Assembly: GCA_905236675.1 (NCBI GenBank)
Contig: CAJOND010000001.1
Location: 1-64,000, forward strand
Direction: 5' to 3'
Source of the DNA: Candidatus Rifleibacteriota bacterium
GTDB taxonomy: Bacteria > Muiribacteriota > Ozemobacteria > Ozemobacterales > Ozemobacteraceae
Length of the DNA: 64,000 nucleotides
The notes beneath the pieces are model-generated. The model was not told the origin of the DNA. It was given only the letters and a program-made list of their open reading frames with translations, and did not search any database. The translations under genes and the position numbers were made by a program. This document shows, in pieces, positions 10,253 to 17,072 of this stretch (the stretch's first letter is position 1; every line of letters begins with the position of its first letter).

Positions 10253-12016
10253 TTATTGTTTGGCAAATTCCAAAACAGTGTTGTTCAAGTCTATCGCTCT
10301 TATATAGGTAATTTTAGTAGCGATAGCTTTAATTACTTCTATTCCGTGTATATCGAAATCGTTTTCTTCAGCCTGATAGGTAGTTGGGTCGAAGGGTATG
10401 CCGTTATCTCTTATTCTTAACAGAATCTTATCTTCTTCAATATTTAGACAAATATCTATCCAATGGGAAGTTTTCCCTCCGAACTTAATACAGTTTACGG
10501 ACATTTCTTCTGCAGCAAGAGCTGCAATGTTTGCTTTTTCCTTGCTGATTCCATGGTTGACACAGAACTCTTTTATTTCTCTTGGAATCATCGGAGTTTC
10601 ATTTATATCTGCTTTTATAGATAAATCCAGATTAATACCTGGGTTTTCTTCAGGTATCATATAAAGATTACTGCCTTTAAAACTAATTTTTCTATAAATA
10701 TAAGCGATTAACGAAGACAAAGCTTCGGCAGAGACATAACCTAATGCCAAACCACTCAAGCCATTTCCCTTATAATAAAACATATCTATATAAATACCGA
10801 ACCAAGCTAGTGGAATTACTAAAAAACCGTTTTGTAAAAAGGTTACAAGACTTGCTTGTCTTGTCTGCTCAACAGTTTCATAATAGCTTGTCAGGAACTT
10901 GTTCCAGACATGGAATGGCAAGCAGATTACGAATAACTGTAAAGTTGATACTAGTATTTGCTGCAATGGGTTTTGAGTAATGCCAAACATAATGCTAATT
11001 TGTTTTGTAAATATTAAAGATGCTGCAAAAACTACTGCTGTAGCTCCAAATGCATATTTAAGAGTTTTATTGCATAATGCTCTGATTCCGAAGTAATCTT
11101 TTTCTCCGTAGAGAATTCCTGCAATATTGGGAATTACGCCAATAATACCGTCAGTAACCATTTCTATAATAAAGAGAACATTTTCGCAGACTGTATGTAC
11201 CGACAAACCAGTATCACTGGTGAATCTGATAATAATTGTGTTTAGACCTAGTTCTTTAAAGAAACTCATAATCATGAAAACCAGCATTGGTATACTGGCG
11301 ACGAAAGCATCTTTGAATGGCTTGGTATTTCTTATCTTAACAAAAGTAATCATTCGTTTTGGAGATTTAATATACCAGTAAAAAACAACCATTCCGATTG
11401 TATACCCAAGCATTGTAGACAAAGAAGCTCCCATAGTGCCCATAGAAGTGTATTTTAAAAAAGTGTAATCTAGCAAAAGGTTAAAAATGTTAGATACGAT
11501 CATATAAGCAGAAGCTAGTTCCGGGTGGTTTTCTACCCCTAAGAAACTTCCCATAAATAAGCCTATTCCCAAAAGGGGAGAACCAATCATAAAAACAAGC
11601 AGGTAGTCGCTAGACATTTTGACAAGTTTTTCACCACCGCCTGAGGCAAGAAACTTGGTAATTGGTTCTGCTGTAAATGGGGCGATTACAGCAAAAATTA
11701 GACCCCAAACAACAGTAAACCAGAATATAGCTGTAAAAATCTCAGAGGCACCCTGTTTGTCTCTTTTTCCAAGCAGAACACCAGCAGCAATAGAAGCACC
11801 AATACCCAAACAGTAGCCGGCAATCTGAATTATTGTTTCAATAGGTAATACTAGCCTTATTGAAGCCATAGCTTCAGCACCTAAAAAGTTGCCTACCAGT
11901 ATTGTGTCTACGATATTTCCGATTTGTAGTGCCATGGCCATCATTATGCCAGGCAGCAAATACTGTTTGAATTTTTCGTTTATAAGGCGGGTGTTTCTGT
12001 GATGTATGGGTTCCAT
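10253..12016 (-). CDS. MATE-family efflux transporter fused to a GHKL/RsbW-like ATPase domain
   Basis: Residues 1 to about 445 form a 12-helix MATE transporter, which exports drugs or metabolites by Na+ or H+ antiport; NTRLINEKFKQYLLPGIMMA, QIGNIVDTILVGNFLG and the duplicated six-helix halves are typical. Residues about 465-587 form a soluble histidine-kinase-like ATPase of the anti-sigma type, with an N-box (EEMSVNCIKFGG), a G1 box (RIRDNGIPFDP) and a reduced G2 region (FDIHGIEVI). There is no kinase dimerisation or phospho-acceptor helix. Classical MATE proteins are about 450 residues, so this is a true C-terminal addition. It suggests transport gated by nucleotide or a cytoplasmic signalling output. 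It stands alone as a minus-strand unit, divergent from the next lipoprotein gene. Confidence 0.88.
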   Translation of the reverse strand: MEPIHHRNTRLINEKFKQYLLPGIMMAMALQIGNIVDTILVGNFLGAEAMASIRLVLPIETIIQIAGYCLGIGASIAAGVLLGKRDKQGASEIFTAIFWFTVVWGLIFAVIAPFTAEPITKFLASGGGEKLVKMSSDYLLVFMIGSPLLGIGLFMGSFLGVENHPELASAYMIVSNIFNLLLDYTFLKYTSMGTMGASLSTMLGYTIGMVVFYWYIKSPKRMITFVKIRNTKPFKDAFVASIPMLVFMIMSFFKELGLNTIIIRFTSDTGLSVHTVCENVLFIIEMVTDGIIGVIPNIAGILYGEKDYFGIRALCNKTLKYAFGATAVVFAASLIFTKQISIMFGITQNPLQQILVSTLQLFVICLPFHVWNKFLTSYYETVEQTRQASLVTFLQNGFLVIPLAWFGIYIDMFYYKGNGLSGLALGYVSAEALSSLIAYIYRKISFKGSNLYMIPEENPGINLDLSIKADINETPMIPREIKEFCVNHGISKEKANIAALAAEEMSVNCIKFGGKTSHWIDICLNIEEDKILLRIRDNGIPFDPTTYQAEENDFDIHGIEVIKAIATKITYIRAIDLNNTVLEFAKQ

Positions 12017-12199
12017 ATGCTATCTGATTCTCTGAAAAATCAATGAAAGACATTATATATTTTTGTTTTTGTTTTTGTTTTTACAATATCAGTTAGGGCT
12101 TTTTCTTTGTTGTTTACTATTTAGTATAAAAAAAGATATAATACTTTTCATTATAATAAAAATCTTTATCTGCTTGCAGCAAAACTAACTTTTAAAAGA

Positions 12200-14092
12200 A
12201 TGATAACTATGAAAACATCTGTAAATAGATTAAAAAATTTAATCTTTGTCGCAATTTTTATAATGCAGGTGTTTTTCTTCGGCTGTGGAGGCAGTGGAGG
12301 CAATGCAGAAGAGGATAATGATTCCCCGATTTCAGATTCAATATATACGATTAATGGCAGAGTTTTGCTGTCTGAAGCTAGTATAAATGTAAAAGCCGAA
12401 AGGATTTCCGAGTTCATTGCCACACATATTTCAGATACATCCACTAACTGTTCTATTAGAAAACAGAGCAGTTTGGAGCAGATAATTGTTAGACTGGCTC
12501 AGCAACCAGCAATTTATACTATTTGCGATGAAAATGGTAATTTTAAACTAAGTGTTCCAAAAATTTTTCAATCTGTTAATTTAATTGCTTACAAAGGAAC
12601 TTTAAACTCCCCATATTTCTTTATTGAAAAATCCAAGGATATAATTTTAGAAAAAGAAACGACAATAAATGCGGGTAAAATACAGCTTTCTCAAGGCAAG
12701 AACACTTTTTTCATAAAATTAAAAGATAAGTATAACAACCCTATTAAATATGCTAAATGTAATTTTTGGGGATTTGAAATTACTTCTGATATAAATGGAG
12801 TTTTTACTTTTCCGCTGTTCCCTGAAAGTTTAAAAAATGTTACTGCTACAATAAATGCTGCTGGTTTTAAAGAGTTTACCAATGATTATTCTGTATTTAC
12901 AAGTAATTTAGGGCCAGTCACAGAATTAGTCTTATATTCTAACGATGAAAACAAAGTACCAGTAGTTTTAAATCTTGCCTCTCTTGAATGCGAGCCTTAT
13001 CCTGATCAGCAAGTCGATTTAAGCGTATCTGTTACAGATAAATCTAAAGTTTTGGGGAACAGTTATTCTGTTAAATGGACTTGTACCGATGGAAAATTTA
13101 TAAAAACTGATGAACGAAATACAAACATTTGGCAGGCTCCTGCTAATATCGGCTTGGCAACTGTTACAGCAACAGTTTTTGTTGAAGGTTATGAATCAAG
13201 CGTTTCTATTGGTTTAGCAGTGGGAAAAAGTAGAATAGTAAAGTCAAAAATAGAATCTTTTTCTCCTGATAAAGCGACTGCTGGGCAAACAATTACAATA
13301 GATGGTATTGGTTTTGGTATAAATAAAGGGGAAGTGAATTTCGTTGGTGGTGGGGCACAGGTTTTATCCTGGTCAGATACTCAGATTAAAGTTCTGGTTC
13401 CAGATGTTGCTGGAACTGGTAAAATAACTGTAAAAGTTGCTAACAAAACTTTGACAACGGAAGATGAATTTGCATATATAGACTACAATATCGGTTTAAA
13501 TGTTAATTACGGGGTTCCAGGTGCAGAAATAACCATAGAAGGTTATGGTTTTGGGGATAAACAGGAAGCAAATTCTGAACTGCTTTATGATAATGAAAAA
13601 ATAGATAATATTGTTTCCTGGACCAACAGAGCTATAAAGTTCAAAATTGAGGAACTGGATGAGGCAACATCTCCTACTTCTAGTTTAGACTTGGTTATAA
13701 GAGGGCGTAAATATTCATTAGGCGATTTTACACTTTCTTATATCAGCGAGGTTATTCCTGAAGAAGTAAGTCGTTATACCTATGAATCTGACGTTGGACG
13801 AACTCTGATAACTATAAAAGGTGTTGGCTTTGGCGAAAGCGATGAAACCGTTTATGGAAAAAGCAGTGTAAAATTCCTGACCTTAGGTGATAACGATGAA
13901 AAAGAATATGTTGACGGTGAAGTAGAATCCTGGCAGGATGATAAAATTGAAGTATATCTTCCATCAAAAGCTCAGACAGGAAATATTATTCTCAAGATTA
14001 ACGACTACGAATTTTCTGGGCCTGTAATTACTGTTATTCCATCTGGTGGTTATTCCGAACCAATAGATGGTAGAAATAGTAAACATTACTAG
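12200..14092 (+). CDS. Lipoprotein with carboxypeptidase-regulatory-like and three IPT/TIG domains
   Basis: This 630-residue envelope protein has a signal peptide ending in a lipobox (VFFFGCGGSG), so it should be lipid-anchored through Cys near residue 28. About 50-240 is a beta-rich module resembling carboxypeptidase regulatory domains (the motif NFWGFEITSDINGV also occurs, as NIWGFTYDSVNGV, in the protease lipoprotein at 28254). About 345-610 holds three IPT/TIG Ig-like repeats, each starting like IESFSPDKATAGQTITIDG. No enzyme motif is visible. It could be an adhesin or an assembly partner for surface filaments. Two starts nine bases apart (12200, 12209) are both possible. Confidence 0.8.
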   Translation: MITMKTSVNRLKNLIFVAIFIMQVFFFGCGGSGGNAEEDNDSPISDSIYTINGRVLLSEASINVKAERISEFIATHISDTSTNCSIRKQSSLEQIIVRLAQQPAIYTICDENGNFKLSVPKIFQSVNLIAYKGTLNSPYFFIEKSKDIILEKETTINAGKIQLSQGKNTFFIKLKDKYNNPIKYAKCNFWGFEITSDINGVFTFPLFPESLKNVTATINAAGFKEFTNDYSVFTSNLGPVTELVLYSNDENKVPVVLNLASLECEPYPDQQVDLSVSVTDKSKVLGNSYSVKWTCTDGKFIKTDERNTNIWQAPANIGLATVTATVFVEGYESSVSIGLAVGKSRIVKSKIESFSPDKATAGQTITIDGIGFGINKGEVNFVGGGAQVLSWSDTQIKVLVPDVAGTGKITVKVANKTLTTEDEFAYIDYNIGLNVNYGVPGAEITIEGYGFGDKQEANSELLYDNEKIDNIVSWTNRAIKFKIEELDEATSPTSSLDLVIRGRKYSLGDFTLSYISEVIPEEVSRYTYESDVGRTLITIKGVGFGESDETVYGKSSVKFLTLGDNDEKEYVDGEVESWQDDKIEVYLPSKAQTGNIILKINDYEFSGPVITVIPSGGYSEPIDGRNSKHY

Positions 14093-14197
14093 AATGTTCA
14101 GATTCCAAAGGAAACAAGAAGTATAAGTTTATTTGCTGGTATGGTTCTATAAGTTGATGGTAATTAGAAAAAAAAATAAAAAAATATATCTAAACTC

Positions 14198-14225
14198 TTG
14201 CGCTTTTTCAAACTATGGTTATAAT
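14198..14225 (+). promoter_or_regulatory. Sigma-70-like promoter for the glycine-zipper protein
   Basis: TTGCGC (14198-14203), a 16-base spacer and TATAAT (14220-14225). The predicted transcript starts near 14232 and would carry a leader of about 130 bases before the ATG at 14363. Confidence 0.6.
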
Positions 14226-14234
14226 TAAAATCAA

Positions 14235-14252
14235 AGGGTGAGGGTACACCCT
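14235..14252 (+). promoter_or_regulatory. 5'-terminal mRNA hairpin
   Basis: AGGGTG (14235-14240) pairs exactly with CACCCT (14247-14252) around a six-base loop. It lies within a few bases of the predicted transcript start, where such stems protect mRNA from 5'-end-dependent decay. The rest of the leader to 14345 has T- and G-rich runs but no riboswitch I recognise. Confidence 0.5.
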
Positions 14253-14362
14253 ATAAGTATAAAAGATTCATAAGCACTTTCGGGTAGGTCTGTGCCTGTG
14301 AATTCGGGTTTATCGGATGTTTTTTTTTCGGGTAAATCAATTTAACAGGAGTCAAATTTTTT

Positions 14363-16102
14363 ATGAAGAACAACACTAATAAGCTCATTAGTAAAATGTT
14401 GTGTGTAGCTCTTCTCGCAAGCATGGTAGGCGAAGCTCCCCTTATGGCTGCTAAAGCAACAACTACTACAAATACTGCTGCTAGCCAAAATGCTTTAAAC
14501 ATTAACGGTTCTAACGTAACCTCTGGTCAGTGGGTAACTGTTAATAATGGTGGTACTACTGCACAATACAATGTTCGCTATGTAGATGGTCAGGCAGTTG
14601 CTCTTGATCTCAAGCAGTATTCTACATTAGTATTTGGTTCTGAAGCTGCTGGCACTGCTGCTGCAAACAATGTAGCTGCTGCTCAGGCTGCTCAGACTAC
14701 AACTACTGCTGCTCAAGCTGCTGACGCTTCTGCTACTACTGCAAAATCTGGTAGCTGGATTAAAAACGAACTTGCTGAATACGGTTCTAACATTAAGAAT
14801 AGCTTCACTTCTGGCAAAGAAAGCGGTCAAGCTTTCGGTACCAAGACTGTTGATACAGTTAAGAACGGTGCTAGCGCTGTAGGTGAAAAAGTTTCTACTG
14901 CTGGTAGCAAAGTTGGTGGCGTTTTCAAATCTATCGGTAGCAAAATCGGTGGTGCTTTAAAGACCGCTAAAGATAAAGTTACTGGTTTATTCAAGAAAAA
15001 CAATACTAATGTAGCTTCTGAAAAAGGTTCAAGTTCTACTGAAGCTTCTCAGTCTGGTGAAACTTCTCAGAGTTCAGAACAGAGTTCTCAGAGCTCTCAG
15101 TCTTCTCAGGTATCAGAACAGACTGCTCAGGCTAATGAAGTTACTGGTAAAGGCGGAGAAAAACAATCTTTCAAAGAAAAGACTGTTGCTAAGTTAAAAT
15201 CTGGTTATGAAACTGGTAAAGCCATGACTAAACAGGGCGTTCAGAATGTTAAGGACAGCCTCAAGTCTGGTTTCAGTGCTAAGAATATTCTTGTTACTGC
15301 TGGTATCACTGTTGCTACCGACCTTGCAACTCAGATCATCAGAGGTCAGAATCCAAGTTTGAAGAGCGCACTCAAGACCGTTTGCTGTGCTGAATTCGCT
15401 GGTAGTGTTGTTGGTTCAGTAACTGGTGCTGCTGCTGGTTCATTCTTCACTCCATTCTTATCTGCTATACCAGTTGTTGGTGGTGTTCTTTCTGCACTTG
15501 CTCCAACAATGGGTTCTGTAATCGGTAGTTCAGTAGGTGCTTACCTTGCTGGCGACCTCAAGAATGGCAGATTCTCAATCAAGAATGCTTTCAAGAACAT
15601 CGACTGGGCTGGCGTTGTAGGTCAGAGTATCGGTTCTACTGCTGGTGCTGCTCTTGGTTCTTGCTTAGGTCCTGTAGGTACTATCATTGGTGGTATCGTT
15701 GGTGGTTATGCAGGTAACTGGATAGCTCAGAAACTTAAATCTTGGTTCGGTAAGAAGAACACTTCTTATGGTTCAATCGGTATGCCAGTAGGTACTACTA
15801 CTATGGGTTCTACTGTAGTATCTGGTCAGGTTTCTATCGGTTCTTCTAGCAATACTGCTACTGAAATTCCAGTTGCTATGTCTTCTGAAGTTCCAGTTGA
15901 AGAAGCTGTTGTATCTGGTAGTGCTGATACTAAGGGTTCTTATAATTCTGAACTTGCTCAAGCTCAGCAGAAATATGAAGAATTATACAAACTCTATCAG
16001 GATATGCTCAGCCAGGGTAGACAACAGGATGCTATCACTGTAGCTAACGAAATGAACAAAGCTAAATCTGCTTACGAAACACTCAAAGCTAAAGCTCAGT
16101 AA
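14363..16102 (+). CDS. Exported Ala/Ser/Gly-rich protein with glycine-zipper region, probably very highly expressed
   Basis: The 579-residue protein has a signal peptide (cleavage probably after PLMAA, near 34). Regions in order: an Ala/Thr-rich stretch (90-130); amphipathic segments with repeated KxGxxFKSIGSKIGG-type motifs (130-215); a Ser/Gln low-complexity linker (225-255); a hydrophobic glycine-zipper block (about 315-455) with GSVIGSSVGAYLAG and GTIIGGIVGGYAGNWIA; and a C-terminal coiled-coil of Gln/Lys-rich helices. Glycine zippers often insert in or associate with membranes. The gene uses a narrow codon set (GGT, GCT, TCT, AAC) unlike its neighbours. It has a good ribosome site (AGGAG, 14348-14352), its own promoter and a strong terminator. 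All of this suggests an abundant envelope protein. The family is unknown. Confidence 0.8.
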   Translation: MKNNTNKLISKMLCVALLASMVGEAPLMAAKATTTTNTAASQNALNINGSNVTSGQWVTVNNGGTTAQYNVRYVDGQAVALDLKQYSTLVFGSEAAGTAAANNVAAAQAAQTTTTAAQAADASATTAKSGSWIKNELAEYGSNIKNSFTSGKESGQAFGTKTVDTVKNGASAVGEKVSTAGSKVGGVFKSIGSKIGGALKTAKDKVTGLFKKNNTNVASEKGSSSTEASQSGETSQSSEQSSQSSQSSQVSEQTAQANEVTGKGGEKQSFKEKTVAKLKSGYETGKAMTKQGVQNVKDSLKSGFSAKNILVTAGITVATDLATQIIRGQNPSLKSALKTVCCAEFAGSVVGSVTGAAAGSFFTPFLSAIPVVGGVLSALAPTMGSVIGSSVGAYLAGDLKNGRFSIKNAFKNIDWAGVVGQSIGSTAGAALGSCLGPVGTIIGGIVGGYAGNWIAQKLKSWFGKKNTSYGSIGMPVGTTTMGSTVVSGQVSIGSSSNTATEIPVAMSSEVPVEEAVVSGSADTKGSYNSELAQAQQKYEELYKLYQDMLSQGRQQDAITVANEMNKAKSAYETLKAKAQ

Positions 16103-16120
16103 TTCGTAATTAGAAAAATA

Positions 16121-16151
16121 AAAAAGCCTCTGCTTCGGCAGAGGTTTTTTT
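16121..16151 (+). terminator. Strong Rho-independent terminator
   Basis: CCTCTGC (16127-16133) and GCAGAGG (16138-16144) form a perfect stem closed by a TTCG tetraloop, flanked by an A-run and followed by seven T. It ends the glycine-zipper gene. Confidence 0.93.
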
Positions 16152-16156
16152 ATGTC

Positions 16157-16185
16157 TTGTCTATTATTTTACTCTGTGATAAAAT
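16157..16185 (+). promoter_or_regulatory. Promoter for the first pseudopilin cassette
   Basis: TTGTCT (16157-16162), a 17-base spacer and TAAAAT (16180-16185). It lies immediately after the terminator and before the mini-ORF at 16201 and the cassette starting at 16221. Confidence 0.55.
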
Positions 16186-16200
16186 TGTACAAGGAGTATT

Positions 16201-16215
16201 ATGATTACTAGGTAA
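16201..16215 (+). CDS. Four-codon leader ORF (M-I-T-R) before the first cassette
   Basis: AAGGAG at 16191-16196 sits four bases before an ATG that opens a four-codon frame ending in TAA at 16213-16215. The next gene uses a TTG start five bases later. The best ribosome site of the region therefore serves the mini-ORF, which suggests reinitiation or coupling onto the TTG start. It could instead mark a small indel in the lipoprotein start. Confidence 0.35.
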   Translation: MITR

Positions 16216-16220
16216 TTGAA

Positions 16221-17072
16221 TTGGATAATAAGTCAACTGTAATAGCGGTTTGTGTTTTGTGCCTTTTGATGACACTTCTTTTTGCATGTTCAAGAGGTTG
16301 TAAGTCAAAAGATGAACCATCATACGAAATAAAAAGACCTAAGGTTCTGCAAAACAAAGAAAACCAGGCTTATAAAGATGAATCAGATAATAAATATACT
16401 CCCTACAGTGGAGGGGGATATTCAGGTTCTTCTTCATCAGGTGATTATGGCTATTCTGACTATTCAGAGTCTGTATCACCACCAGAGCTTTTGTCTGAAA
16501 AAGAAAAAGCTAAAATGCTGAAAAAAAGGGAAGAAAATCGCAAAAAGTTGCGTGCAAATGCTATAGAATGGCTAAAACACAAAACTAATGATCCTAGTCT
16601 CTGCATTCAGACAATTGAAAAATATAAAATAAAATCACATCAAGGGTTTACGAATGGAACAGTAGCTCTTAGAAATAAAGACTATAATTCAGCAATAAAG
16701 TTTTTTAACGAAACGGTAAAAGATGCTAATGCTTCACCGGTAACTAAATATTTCGCGTTGTCTAATATGATGACAATAGCTCAACAGACAAAAGATGTTA
16801 AACTATACTTTATAGCAGCTCGAATGAGTGCAATGCTATGTGCTACAGAAGATTTAAGCGCTCTAGGCATAAAAAAAGATACTCATCAGCTGGAATGGGT
16901 TGAAAAAGTTGAAAAAACAATTTATGCCAGAAATGATCCAAAGTATTTCGAGGAATGCGTAAAGCTGAAGATGGATTTATATGAGGGTGGGGTAACACGT
17001 GAAGATGCTGAAGAAGATGTTAGAGATGACATCGCTTTTTACACAGACCTATATAAGGAGATGTTAGAATGA
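16221..17072 (+). CDS. Lipoprotein with TPR-like domain, first gene of pseudopilin cassette 1
   Basis: The 283-residue protein starts at TTG (an in-frame stop at 16209 excludes a longer form). Its signal sequence ends in a lipobox (LLMTLLFAC, Cys near 23), followed by a Gly/Ser/Tyr-rich linker (60-85), a charged helix (90-115) and a helical TPR-like domain (about 135-230) around TNGTVALRNKDYNSAIKFFN. It is paralogous in layout and TPR core to the 22523-23383 protein, which opens the second cassette. It overlaps the giant pseudopilin gene by four bases (ATGA), so the two are translationally coupled. It is probably a periplasmic or membrane-bound pilotin or assembly scaffold (inference). Confidence 0.75.
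   Translation: MDNKSTVIAVCVLCLLMTLLFACSRGCKSKDEPSYEIKRPKVLQNKENQAYKDESDNKYTPYSGGGYSGSSSSGDYGYSDYSESVSPPELLSEKEKAKMLKKREENRKKLRANAIEWLKHKTNDPSLCIQTIEKYKIKSHQGFTNGTVALRNKDYNSAIKFFNETVKDANASPVTKYFALSNMMTIAQQTKDVKLYFIAARMSAMLCATEDLSALGIKKDTHQLEWVEKVEKTIYARNDPKYFEECVKLKMDLYEGGVTREDAEEDVRDDIAFYTDLYKEMLE

Noticed and set aside
14253..14345. Riboswitch in the leader of the glycine-zipper gene
   Set aside because: G-rich and T-rich runs look structured, but no known aptamer core could be recognised.
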